Below are positions 6,941 through 15,110 of a DNA stretch of 64,000 nucleotides, piece after piece. The translations under genes and the position numbers were made by a program. This DNA comes from Bryobacterales bacterium (GTDB lineage: Bacteria > Acidobacteriota > Terriglobia > Bryobacterales > Bryobacteraceae): contig JAFAQY010000118.1 of the NCBI GenBank assembly GCA_019261985.1, positions 40,707-104,706 of the forward strand, read 5' to 3'. How positions within the stretch are numbered: position 1 is the stretch's first letter; every line of letters begins with the position of its first letter. The notes under the pieces were generated by a model. That model ran no database searches, was not told the origin of the DNA, and saw only the letters and a program-made list of their open reading frames with translations.

Positions 6941-8943
6941 GGTCGCAGCGTGTGGGGCGGGTTGCCAAACCCGCCACGGATTGCCAACCCGCCTGGCCGG
7001 GCGTTACGAAGATTCGAACGCGCGATTGGCAATCGCGCGCGGGTTGGCAACCCGCCCTACTCGCCTGTCTCGTGCCCGCATTATTCGCCCAGCAGCCGTT
7101 CGTGGAGCGGCCGAAAAGCTCCGTGTTTTGGCGCCCCTATCAAGCTCCGACCGTGCCTCCCTCCCGGACCACCAACTCAGACAGGCTGTACGGCCTTATT
7201 CGCGCCGGCAAGCTCTACCTTACCCTCCAGGACGCCATCGGATTGGCCATCGAAAACAATCTCGATCTGGAAATCGACCGCTACGGGCCGCTCGCGGCCG
7301 AATGGAACTTCCAGCGCCAGCAAGCGGGCGGCCCACTCAAGGGCGTCCCCAATGGCAACACTTTTGTCAACCAAATCACAGCGGGTCAAGGAATCAATGG
7401 AGCCATACAAAGCGCGGGTCTTTCCTCCGGCAACGCGAGCGGAGGCGGCGGCAACACTAATACCCAAATCTCGCAGGTTGGCCCCATTACTCCCAACCTC
7501 GATACCGTCGCGCAAAATACCAGCGCCTGGGCTCATCTCACGTATCCTCAGCCCAATGCAATCCTGAGCCAGACCACTGCCCTTGTCGACGTCACGAGCC
7601 GTTTCAATTCGTTTGTGCAAGAGGGTCTTGTTTCCGGCGGATTCGCTCAGGTCTCGATGAACATGTCGTATCTGAATGAAAACAGTCCCAACGATGTGAT
7701 CAATCCGTCGTGGGCTCCGATCGCGCAGGTTTATGTGCGCCACAGCCTGCTCAATGGGTTCGGCACGGGAGTCAACAGCCGGTTTATCCGCGTGGCCCAG
7801 GGTCAAATCGGAGCAGCGCGCGAAACCTTTCGCGCGCAGTTGCTCGCCCTGGTTGCGAATATCGCGAACCTCTATTGGGATCTGGTCATTGCGGGCGAGG
7901 ATCTGAAGGCGAAGCAGGGGACGCTTGAGATCGCGCAGAAGTTTCTGGATGACACCAAGGCCCGGATTCAACTGGGAGAAATCGCCGGCTTCGAAGTTTT
8001 CCGCGCGCAGACCGAGTTTTCTTCGCGGCGTCAGGAGGTGGCCATTGCCGAAGCCAACGTGCTTCAGCGCGAAGTTCTGTTAAAGGACGCTCTCAGCCGG
8101 AATGGACTCGCCGATCTGGCGCTGGATGAAGCGGAAATCGTGCCATTGGACCGTATCCAAGTACCGGAATCCGACGATCTCCCGTCGTTGCGCGAACTGG
8201 TGATGAAAGCGATGGCTCTCCGCCCGGACGTGGCGCTGGCCAAAATCGGAGATGAGAGTCAGCGTATTTCCGCGGAGGGAACCGCGAATGGCATTCTGCC
8301 TTCCCTTCAGGCTGCCGCCGCCGCGTCCGCCCGAGGCTTGGCGGGTACCCCGAATCCAGCCGCCGGCGCGGCTCCGAACCCGCAAATCGTCGGAGGGCTA
8401 GGAACGGCATTCGCGCAAACCTTCACAGGCGACTTCACCGGCAGGCAAGGCACGTTACTGTTCTCGGCGCCATTCAAGAATCATGTCGCGCAGGCGGATT
8501 ACGGCATCGATCAGTTACAGCTCAGCCAGGGCGATTTGATAGAGCGCCGGAATCAGAACCAATTGGTGGTGGATATTTCGAATCAGATGATCGCGCTGCG
8601 GCAAGCCCGCGCGCGCTATTCGCAGGCTGTCGCCACGCGAGTCTTAGAGGAGCAGTTGCTCGATAAGGAACAGCAGCAGTTTTTGCTGGGAGGATCGGCG
8701 ATCGAGAACGTCGTTGCGGCGGCGCGCAGCCTGGCCGCGGCGCAGTATGCCGAAGTCGCGGCGCTCGGCGGTTATAGCCGGGCGCGCGTGGCGTTGGATC
8801 AGGTGCTTGGGCAGACGCTGGAAGTAAATCGCGTGTCCGTGGATGACGCGCTCGGCGCGGCTCCTAGCGGTCCCGCTCGGTCACCAGGTCCGTCACGGCC
8901 ATCAACGCCCGCTGGTACGGCGAATCGGGAAACCCGGCGATAA
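6937..8943 (+). CDS. TolC-family outer membrane protein, second of a tandem pair, with repeat-encoded N-terminus
   Basis: The product has 668 residues and is a paralogue of its upstream neighbour: compare 'LQDAIGLAIENNLDLEIDRY' with the equivalent block there. Outer-membrane efflux repeats lie at about 240-410 ('IANLYWDLVIAGEDLKAKQG') and 500-640. A Gly/Asn-rich insert is seen at about 125-170. The first 35 or so codons (6952-7060) are a copy of the dispersed hairpin repeat. They read RVGRVAKPATDCQP and onward, giving a positively charged n-region in front of the hydrophobic core 'PALLACLVPALFAQQ', so the signal peptide appears to be built partly from repeat. The start is supported by a good Shine-Dalgarno site and ATGA coupling. 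The last 80 bases overlap the convergent prenyl synthase gene. Confidence 0.86.
   Translation: MRSQRVGRVAKPATDCQPAWPGVTKIRTRDWQSRAGWQPALLACLVPALFAQQPFVERPKSSVFWRPYQAPTVPPSRTTNSDRLYGLIRAGKLYLTLQDAIGLAIENNLDLEIDRYGPLAAEWNFQRQQAGGPLKGVPNGNTFVNQITAGQGINGAIQSAGLSSGNASGGGGNTNTQISQVGPITPNLDTVAQNTSAWAHLTYPQPNAILSQTTALVDVTSRFNSFVQEGLVSGGFAQVSMNMSYLNENSPNDVINPSWAPIAQVYVRHSLLNGFGTGVNSRFIRVAQGQIGAARETFRAQLLALVANIANLYWDLVIAGEDLKAKQGTLEIAQKFLDDTKARIQLGEIAGFEVFRAQTEFSSRRQEVAIAEANVLQREVLLKDALSRNGLADLALDEAEIVPLDRIQVPESDDLPSLRELVMKAMALRPDVALAKIGDESQRISAEGTANGILPSLQAAAAASARGLAGTPNPAAGAAPNPQIVGGLGTAFAQTFTGDFTGRQGTLLFSAPFKNHVAQADYGIDQLQLSQGDLIERRNQNQLVVDISNQMIALRQARARYSQAVATRVLEEQLLDKEQQQFLLGGSAIENVVAAARSLAAAQYAEVAALGGYSRARVALDQVLGQTLEVNRVSVDDALGAAPSGPARSPGPSRPSTPAGTANRETRR
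6952..7060. repeat. dispersed multi-hairpin repeat, copy 2 (inside a coding region)
   Basis: The copy begins gtggggcggg and ends cccgccctac. Internal hairpins include gcgggttgccaaacccgc, gcgcgattggcaatcgcgc and gcgggttggcaacccgc. It has the same architecture as the copy at 4895 but uses cgggt in place of caggt stems. It lies wholly within the 5' end of the second TolC-like gene, in a frame without stop codons. Confidence 0.85.
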
Positions 8944-9865
8944 TCTCGCGCGCCTTCTCGGTGAAAGCCTGAGCGCGCTGCTGCGCGCGCTCAATGCCGT
9001 TATGCCGGTGTAGAATCTGCAGAATCTTTCCGAACGGAACCTGGTCGTAGTTGCCGTCCGCGAGCACCGTTTCGACCAGCCCTCGTTCCTCCGGCGTGGC
9101 CTCTTCCATCGAGTAAATCAAGGGCAGCGTCACCTTACCCTCGCGAAGGTCGTTACCCACCGGCTTGCCGAGAATCTTCTCGCGAGACGTAAAATCAAGC
9201 ACATCGTCGATTAGCTGGAAAGCGATGCCCAGGTTCCAGGCATATTCGCCCAACCCCGCCTCGGCCGATTCTTTCGCGCCCTGCGCCAGGGCGCCCAGGC
9301 GCGCGCAAGCGGAAAAAAGGCTCGCCGTCTTGCGGTCGACCAGCTCCATGTAATCGGCTTCGGTAACGCCGATTTTGCCGATGCGCTCCAACTGCAGCAG
9401 CTCGCCCTCCACCATCATTTGGGTGAGATTTATCAGCAGATCGAGGATGGGGAAATTTCGCTCGCGCAGCGCGATCTGAAACGCCTGCATGTAAAGCCAA
9501 TCGCCCGCGAGAACGGACGTGTGATTCCCCCAAACGATGTTGATCGACGGCCGGCCTCGCCGCGTCTTCGCCAGGTCGATCACGTCATCATGCACCAGCG
9601 TCGCGGTGTGAATCATCTCCACAACCGCCGCCATGCGGATCAGACTGGGATTCGATTCGCCGAACAAACGCCCGCACAACAAAACCAGGATTGGCCGGAG
9701 CCGCTTGCCGCCGCCGGATTGCAAATATTGGCCGATATAAGTGATCGCATCGACGGAAGCCACCGACTCAAGTCCGATTTCCCGCTCCGCCTGGGCGAGA
9801 TCTTCGCGCACTAAATCAAAGATTTCTATCGCGGTTAGTGCTTGACCGATCTTTCCGAAAGTCAT
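8864..9865 (-). CDS. trans-type polyprenyl diphosphate synthase
   Basis: The 333-residue enzyme should condense isopentenyl diphosphate units onto an allylic primer to make the long prenyl tail of a respiratory quinone; chain length cannot be assigned. Signatures are 'GGGKRLRPILVLLCGRLFG' around residues 52-70, the first Asp-rich motif in 'TLVHDDVIDLAKTRRGRPS' around 89-107, 'KTASLFSACARLGA' around 179-192 and the second Asp motif 'FQLIDDVLDFTS' around 216-227. The length matches octaprenyl or heptaprenyl synthases of the IspB/HepT type. Its last 80 bases overlap the convergent TolC-like gene. A menaquinone product would fit the nearby complex I operon, but that is inference. Confidence 0.9.
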   Translation of the reverse strand: MTFGKIGQALTAIEIFDLVREDLAQAEREIGLESVASVDAITYIGQYLQSGGGKRLRPILVLLCGRLFGESNPSLIRMAAVVEMIHTATLVHDDVIDLAKTRRGRPSINIVWGNHTSVLAGDWLYMQAFQIALRERNFPILDLLINLTQMMVEGELLQLERIGKIGVTEADYMELVDRKTASLFSACARLGALAQGAKESAEAGLGEYAWNLGIAFQLIDDVLDFTSREKILGKPVGNDLREGKVTLPLIYSMEEATPEERGLVETVLADGNYDQVPFGKILQILHRHNGIERAQQRAQAFTEKAREIIAGFPDSPYQRALMAVTDLVTERDR

Positions 9866-9915
9866 TGATTACATGAGTCTAACAGAGGCCGGTCCGATGC
9901 TTTTCGGTGGAGCGA

Positions 9916-9944
9916 GACGGCCCGGTTTGGGTCGTCGGTTTTTT
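9916..9944. other. stem-loop followed by T-run
   Basis: gacggccc (9916-9923) can pair with gggtcgtc (9929-9936) around a 5-base loop, followed by ggtttttt on the plus strand. It lies between two minus-strand genes. A Rho-independent terminator of this polarity would act on plus-strand transcripts, so its role is unclear; it could block read-through or antisense transcription. Confidence 0.4.
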
Positions 9945-9987
9945 CACAGTGTCAAGAATGGCAGGCCAAAGCCTTGCCCGCGGCGCT

Positions 9988-10662
9988 TTACTTGCGACTC
10001 GAATATTTATTCAGCTCAGCCAGGAAATCGGAGGCTGCCGCTGGAGGCGCGGTATCTCCGGTGACAATGTCGCGGTTCTTAATATCTTTGCCATAGAGCT
10101 CTTTATTCCAGCCCGCATCTTCGCGAAGCGTGGAACCGTTCAACGACACGCCCGCGAATAAACCACGCGATCGCGACCACGTCAGGATTTCCGCGGTTAA
10201 CGCGGCATCGGTTTCGGCCTGCGTGGAGCGGCCTACTGGACCCGCGGCAGCGGTGGCGTCGCCACCGATAGTGAACTTGGTGGAAAGCAGGCGGTCCATG
10301 CCTTTTTGGTTCATGATCAGCATGAAAACGTCAGTTTCATTGCCTCCAATCTGAAAGCCAAAGCTGCCGCCTTCGATCCGCATAGCAGCGGGAGCCGACC
10401 AGCCCACGCCATCTTTCTTACGGCAAGCGGCAAAACCTCGCCCATACTTGACTCCAACGATAAAGCCGCCGGCCTTCTCCCCAGGAATGACAACGATACA
10501 CTGGGCCTTTTCCAGCAGCGTTTGCGGGATCGACTTGTCCGGCGTGTCCATAACCTCTTTGAAAGAGGAAGTGGCCGCAGCCAGGCGTTTGGCGGCGTCC
10601 GAATCAGCCGCGCTCAGCAATCCCGCCATAGTGGCAAACAAAACCGTGAGTCTAAATCGCAC
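9988..10662 (-). CDS. secreted SYLF (Ysc84-like) lipid-binding domain protein
   Basis: The product has 224 residues and a signal peptide (MRFRLTVLFATMAGLLSA). The start is GTG at 10662, preceded by an aggaggg ribosome site. The SYLF domain spans about residues 25-195 with 'IPQTLLEKAQCIVVIPGEKA' near 45-64, 'GFIVGVKYGRGFAACR' near 66-81 and 'SFGFQIGGNETDVFMLIMN' near 100-118. SYLF proteins bind phosphoinositide-type or other lipids in eukaryotes; in bacteria they are exported and of unknown function. It is followed after 122 bases by the prenyl synthase on the same strand, probably as a separate transcription unit. Confidence 0.87.
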   Translation of the reverse strand: MRFRLTVLFATMAGLLSAADSDAAKRLAAATSSFKEVMDTPDKSIPQTLLEKAQCIVVIPGEKAGGFIVGVKYGRGFAACRKKDGVGWSAPAAMRIEGGSFGFQIGGNETDVFMLIMNQKGMDRLLSTKFTIGGDATAAAGPVGRSTQAETDAALTAEILTWSRSRGLFAGVSLNGSTLREDAGWNKELYGKDIKNRDIVTGDTAPPAAASDFLAELNKYSSRK

Positions 10663-10728
10663 TAGATCCCTCCTGCGGAACTCTCGTTATCGATGATCGC
10701 ACAGGTGAATTCGGCAAGTGGGGTCAGC

Positions 10729-11271
10729 TTATTGCTGTGCGGCTTGCGGCGCATTAGGGGGTTGCGCGCCGCGGGGCGGCCTGGGACCACGCGCGCCTGC
10801 TCCGGGAGATCCTAATGAGCGGTTCAGCGCACGATCCATCAACGTTTTCTGGTCGGCGGTCAGCGATCCATAGATTTTCGCCAGTGCCTTGGCTTCGGTA
10901 GAGGTCCGCTGCTGATGCAAAGCCGCTAGATTCTGGCTAATGCGCTCGATTCCTGCCTCATCGCCCGTCTTAACAGCGGCGCCAAGCTGCGTTCGCAAAT
11001 CGCGCTCCTGCTGGGCCGCTCCCTTCAGGATCACCTTTGCTTCTTCGATGGCGGTGTGCGCGGTGCTCTGTTGTGCGGCGTTCAAGTTCAGCGCTTGGGT
11101 CAAGCGCTGTTCCGCTCTTGGATTCGCAATCCCTCCAGGACCGTCCAGCCACAATCCGCGGCCTCCGGGTCCTCCTCGAGGACGCGGTGCGGTTTGAGAA
11201 GGTGACTGAGCCTGCTGAGCCGATACCAGCCCGCAGAAACAAATGGAAAACGCTATTAGTGCCTTGATCAT
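10729..11271 (-). CDS. Spy/CpxP-like periplasmic protein
   Basis: The 180-residue protein has a signal peptide (MIKALIAFSICFCGLVSAQ), a Pro/Gly-rich stretch (residues 22-45), a helical core at about 50-145 and a Pro/Ala-rich tail ending in APQAAQQ. The core contains 'LTQALNLNAAQQ' and 'IYGSLTADQKTLMDRAL', resembling the LTxxQ motifs of the Spy/CpxP/heavy-metal resistance family. Members act as ATP-independent chaperones or metal sensors in the periplasm. The core is predicted all-helical. It is likely a separate gene, 66 bases upstream of the SYLF gene on the same strand. Family assignment rests on pattern, not on a domain search. Confidence 0.65.
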   Translation of the reverse strand: MIKALIAFSICFCGLVSAQQAQSPSQTAPRPRGGPGGRGLWLDGPGGIANPRAEQRLTQALNLNAAQQSTAHTAIEEAKVILKGAAQQERDLRTQLGAAVKTGDEAGIERISQNLAALHQQRTSTEAKALAKIYGSLTADQKTLMDRALNRSLGSPGAGARGPRPPRGAQPPNAPQAAQQ

Positions 11272-11391
11272 TCGAATCTCGCCTTTCGAGTAGCGCGCAA
11301 CTGAACGCGACGGCAGCGTTGTTTTTAACGAGTGGAGGCCGCCGCGTCCAGTGCGCTTGCCTACATTAGACGAGCCGTCGAAATGGATGTA

Positions 11392-13950
11392 TTACGCGCC
11401 CTCGGAAAGTTTTTCCACCGCGCGCTCCAGTTTCTGCGGATTGTTCAAAACTCCTTCAAAGAGATCGCCAACGCGCTCGAAACGCGCGAGCGCGTTCCCG
11501 ATGTGGAACTGTTCCGGGTGGAGCTTCGGCGTGACTTCGGGCCAGGATAGCGGCGTAGCAACTGGGCCTCCCGGATAGGCTCGTACCACATAAGGCGCTG
11601 AAATGGTTTTGCTCTTGCCGACCTGCGCCCAATCGAAATAGACCTTCCCTTTTTCGCGCCGCGATACCGACCGCGGAGTAGTGAACAAGTCCGGCCGCTC
11701 CCGCGCCACGAGTATGGAAATCAGCTCGGCGAAAGAGCGCGCCTGCTCGTAGGTATATCGCGGCTCCAGCGGCACAATAACGTGCATGCCATCGCCCCCC
11801 GTCGTCTTCGGGTAACCTTCCAGTTCGGCTTGCTCCAATCTCCGGCGGACCAGCAGAGCCGCTTCCACAATCTTTGCGAAGCCGCATTCTTGCGCGTCCA
11901 GATCGAACAGGATGTAATCGGGATTGTCCAGGCTACCCATGCGGCTCATCCAGGGATTGTGGTCGATACAGCCCAGGTTCACCAGGAATAGAAGCGTTGC
12001 GCGATCCTCGCCGATAACGTAGCGGATGCCATCGTCGGCCAACTCCATTCGCAGCCATTTCGGGAAGCTCGGGGCGACTTCCTTTTGAAAGAAGAACGGC
12101 TCGTCGATGCCGTTCGGATAGCGCTTGAGCGAAAGCGGCCGGTCCTTAAGATGCGGCACGATCAGCGGCGCCACCGCGTCGTAGTAGTTCAGGAGGTCCC
12201 GTTTCTTGTAGCCGTCTTTTGGATAGAAGATCTTATTCAGGTTCGTGAACTTCAGGCGATGGCGGCCAATCGTCAGAATCTGCTCCTCGGCATTCGGGTC
12301 GAGGAGTTGTCCCGCGGAAGATCCGTTTTTATCGTCCGCGGTAGAGTTCCGCACGCACTCCGTGGGGTCGACATCCGGCCGAAACCCCATCCACACCGGA
12401 GCGCGAAGCCGGCCATCTTCCGTCCAATTCAAATACCTGACTTCGCAGACCAGTTCCGGCCGCGTCCACGTGACCGCAGCCTCTTTCGGCAGCAACTTTT
12501 CGGGTTCCAAAGTACATGCCGGGGTCGCCAGCGGCGCCAGTTTTTCGTAGATCGCTTTGATGGTCTTGTGATCGAAGCCCGTACCGACATTGCCGGCCCA
12601 TTTGAGTTTTCCGCGATCGTAGATCCCTAAAACCAGCGCCCCGAAATATTCGCGTTCGCCCTTGGTGAATCCGCATAGGACGAATGAATCCGAATTGGTA
12701 TTTTTGTATTTGACCCAATCCGATGTTCGGCGCGGCTCGTAAAGGCTGGACGCTCGCTTCCCGATGATGCCTTCGATGCCCTGCCGCTTTACCGCTTCAA
12801 GCAGCTGCGGCCCGTTGCCCGTGAAGTGCTCGGAATAGCGAATAATATTGTCGGGTTCGAGGATTTCTTTCAGCAGCCGTTTGCGCTCCATCAGCGGTGT
12901 TCCGCGGAGGTCGCGTCCCTCGACATAGAGAAGATCGAAGACATATAGCACCACCGGATAATGGCGCGAAAGAGTTGCGATCGCGCTCGCGTCTGCCACC
13001 GTGATGCGGCGTTGCAGGCGCTCGAAACTCGGGATACCGCGTTCATCCAGGGCGGCGATTTCGCCATCCAGGATGGCCTGCCGGGCTTTCACATGATGCG
13101 GCAAAACGGACAACTCAGGGTATTGACGGTCGATTAAGTTGCCGTTGCGCGATATCATCCGGAGCTTGCCATTATCGACGTAGCAGATCGCGCGGACGCC
13201 GTCCCATTTAATCTCATACATCCATTCGTCGCCCGCCGGCGGGTCGCCTCTGCCGATTTGCGCGAGCATTGGCGAGATGTTTTTGGGCATCGGATCGGCA
13301 GTGCCTTTCAGCGGTAGCGGGTCGGACGAGCGGTCTTTGTGGTGTGCCCGCGCGGCAGGCGATTGTTTTTTGCCTTCTGCCAAGGGGGCTAACTGCTGCG
13401 CAATCTCCTCCTGGGTGCGTCCGCTAAGCACGCTGTACGCCTGATCTTCGACATCCCAGCCCGGCTGAGCGAACTGATCTTTTTTCTTGAGCAGCAGCCA
13501 CTCGTTACCCTTGCCTCGCTTCATTCGCACTAAAGCGAAATCGCCGCGGAGCTTTTCGCCATTTAAATGGAATTTGAAGTCTCCCCGCGCAAGCTGCTCG
13601 TCCGCGGAAGCGTCGTCGAGCAGCTCATAAGTGCCGCGGTCCCATAACATGACGCTTCCCGCGCCGTAGTTGCCCTTGGGGATCACGCCTTCAAAGCCGC
13701 CGTATTCGAGTGGATGATCCTCCACCATCATCGCCAGCCGCTTTTCGCCTGGGTCCAGAGTAGGACCCTTGGGAACCGCCCAGGATTTGAGCGCCCCGCC
13801 TGCTTCCAGGCGGAAATCGTAATGCAGACGTGTGGCGTGGTGCCGCTGTACGCAGTACTGCAAAGCGCCGGAGTGTTTGTGCGGTTTGCCGGCCTCCGGC
13901 TCCGGCGTGCGGTCGAAATGGCGCTTTTCGGAATATTTCTTAAGTGACAC
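11392..13950 (-). CDS. ligD: DNA ligase D (phosphoesterase-ligase-polymerase)
   Basis: The 852-residue multifunctional enzyme of bacterial non-homologous end joining starts at GTG 13950, behind a gaggag ribosome site. Domain order is 3'-phosphoesterase (residues 1-185; 'HHATRLHYDFRLEAGGALKS'), ATP-dependent ligase (about 220-540; nucleotidyl-transfer motif 'YEIKWDGVRA' with Lys248) and an AEP-family polymerase/primase (about 560-850; 'NLNKIFYPKDGYKKRDLL', 'DNPDYILFDLDAQ', 'HVIVPLEPRYTYEQARSFAE'). This PE-LIG-POL order is that of Pseudomonas LigD, whereas the mycobacterial order is POL-PE-LIG. It is divergent from the Ku gene with 100 bases between the starts, so the two probably share a control region. 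Confidence 0.95.
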   Translation of the reverse strand: MSLKKYSEKRHFDRTPEPEAGKPHKHSGALQYCVQRHHATRLHYDFRLEAGGALKSWAVPKGPTLDPGEKRLAMMVEDHPLEYGGFEGVIPKGNYGAGSVMLWDRGTYELLDDASADEQLARGDFKFHLNGEKLRGDFALVRMKRGKGNEWLLLKKKDQFAQPGWDVEDQAYSVLSGRTQEEIAQQLAPLAEGKKQSPAARAHHKDRSSDPLPLKGTADPMPKNISPMLAQIGRGDPPAGDEWMYEIKWDGVRAICYVDNGKLRMISRNGNLIDRQYPELSVLPHHVKARQAILDGEIAALDERGIPSFERLQRRITVADASAIATLSRHYPVVLYVFDLLYVEGRDLRGTPLMERKRLLKEILEPDNIIRYSEHFTGNGPQLLEAVKRQGIEGIIGKRASSLYEPRRTSDWVKYKNTNSDSFVLCGFTKGEREYFGALVLGIYDRGKLKWAGNVGTGFDHKTIKAIYEKLAPLATPACTLEPEKLLPKEAAVTWTRPELVCEVRYLNWTEDGRLRAPVWMGFRPDVDPTECVRNSTADDKNGSSAGQLLDPNAEEQILTIGRHRLKFTNLNKIFYPKDGYKKRDLLNYYDAVAPLIVPHLKDRPLSLKRYPNGIDEPFFFQKEVAPSFPKWLRMELADDGIRYVIGEDRATLLFLVNLGCIDHNPWMSRMGSLDNPDYILFDLDAQECGFAKIVEAALLVRRRLEQAELEGYPKTTGGDGMHVIVPLEPRYTYEQARSFAELISILVARERPDLFTTPRSVSRREKGKVYFDWAQVGKSKTISAPYVVRAYPGGPVATPLSWPEVTPKLHPEQFHIGNALARFERVGDLFEGVLNNPQKLERAVEKLSEGA

Positions 13951-14050
13951 AAGCTCCTCAGAAACTCAGAGTGCCGCAGTCGCCCTCTGCCGTTATACGA
14001 CAAAACCCAAATAGAATGTTTGCGATAACATAGGGGCGTGAGGTGATCGG
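13951..14050. promoter_or_regulatory. divergent control region of ligD and ku
   Basis: The 100 bases between the divergent starts must hold both promoters. An AT-richer stretch lies at about 14003-14033 (acccaaatagaatgtttgcg). A gaggtgat ribosome site precedes the Ku ATG. I cannot assign hexamers with confidence. Confidence 0.4.
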
Positions 14051-14890
14051 ATGGCATCCACCGTTTGGAAAGGGCATCTTACGTTCGGACTCGTTTCAAT
14101 CCCTGTCCGATTGTATAGCGCCGCGCGCGGCGAGAGCATCAGCTTCAACCAGTTGCATAAGGCGGACAACTCGCGCATCAGGCAAGTGGTCTACTGCGCC
14201 GCCGAGGACAAGCCCATTCCGCGCAGCGAAATCGTCAAGGGTTACGAGTACGAAAAGGACCGCTACGTGGTGATTGAGGACGAAGAGGTCAAAAAAGTTG
14301 CGCCCGCCACCGCGAAAACCATGGAGATCCAGGAATTTGTGAAGGCGGATGAAGTGGATCCCATCTATCTGGAGACTTCCTATTATTTGGCGCCGGACGA
14401 AGCCGGCGAGAAAGCGTACGCGCTCCTGTTCGACGCGCTGCGGAAAACCGGCTACTACGGCGTCGCCAAGATCGCGATGCATAACCGGGAGCACGTCGTC
14501 ATCCTGCGCCCGGGAAAAAACGGCGTGCTGCTCCATACGATGTTCTACAGCCACGAAATCCGGAAGGTGGATGAGTTCCGCACGGACCTGAGCTTAGTGA
14601 AAGAAAAGGAACTCGCGATGGCGACGAGCCTCATCGAAGCCATGGTGGCGGAGTTTGAACCCGACAAATATAAGGACGACTATCGCGACAATCTGCTCCA
14701 GATGATCGAAGCCAAAAAGAAAGGCCAGGAAGTGATCGCCCCACCGGAGCCGAAGGAAGCCAAAGTGGTCGACATCATGGAGGCGTTGAAGGCGAGCCTG
14801 GCGATGGCGAAGAAGCCGGTAGCGTCAGCAACGGCGGAGTCGCCGGCAGAAGAAGCAAAGCCGGCAAGGCGCCGCCGGGCGGGCGGGTAA
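14051..14890 (+). CDS. ku: Ku DNA end-binding protein
   Basis: The 279-residue homodimeric Ku binds double-strand break ends and recruits LigD. The N-terminus 'STVWKGHLTFGLVSIPVRLY' is the bacterial Ku signature. The beta-barrel continues through 'ETSYYLAPDEAGEKAYALL' near residues 113-131 and 'REHVVILRPGKNGVLLHTM' near 144-162. The minimal C-terminal region ends in an Ala/Lys/Arg-rich tail (ARRRRAGG), which in other Ku proteins contributes to DNA retention and LigD contact. It lies divergently next to ligD, a strong contextual support. Only one ku copy is in the window. Confidence 0.95.
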   Translation: MASTVWKGHLTFGLVSIPVRLYSAARGESISFNQLHKADNSRIRQVVYCAAEDKPIPRSEIVKGYEYEKDRYVVIEDEEVKKVAPATAKTMEIQEFVKADEVDPIYLETSYYLAPDEAGEKAYALLFDALRKTGYYGVAKIAMHNREHVVILRPGKNGVLLHTMFYSHEIRKVDEFRTDLSLVKEKELAMATSLIEAMVAEFEPDKYKDDYRDNLLQMIEAKKKGQEVIAPPEPKEAKVVDIMEALKASLAMAKKPVASATAESPAEEAKPARRRRAGG

Positions 14891-14921
14891 GTACCTATTT
14901 GCACAGAAATCTGGCGCCTTT

Positions 14922-15078
14922 GTGGGGCAGGCTTTTGCCGGTTAAGTGAAGTTCTGCAATTAAGCTTTGTGGGGCAGGATGCCATCCTGCGCGCGATTGC
15001 CAATCGCGCTGGTCGGCGTTGGTACAAACGTCGCCAGGCGGGTTAGCAACCCGCCGCAGGTTAAGCAACCTGCCCCAC
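14922..15078. repeat. dispersed multi-hairpin repeat, copy 3 (full) with an adjacent half copy
   Basis: A short fragment (gtggggcaggcttttgccgg) starts at 14922. The full copy covers 14969-15078, begins gtggggcaggatgccatcct and ends cctgccccac. Compared with the copy at 4895 the order of hairpins is reversed (caggatgccatcctg first, caggttaagcaacctg last), so it is inserted in the opposite orientation. It fills the space between ku and the 3' end of the nuo operon. Confidence 0.85.
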
Positions 15079-15110
15079 CATGCCCATTCACAAACTGTCT
15101 CAATGAACTC

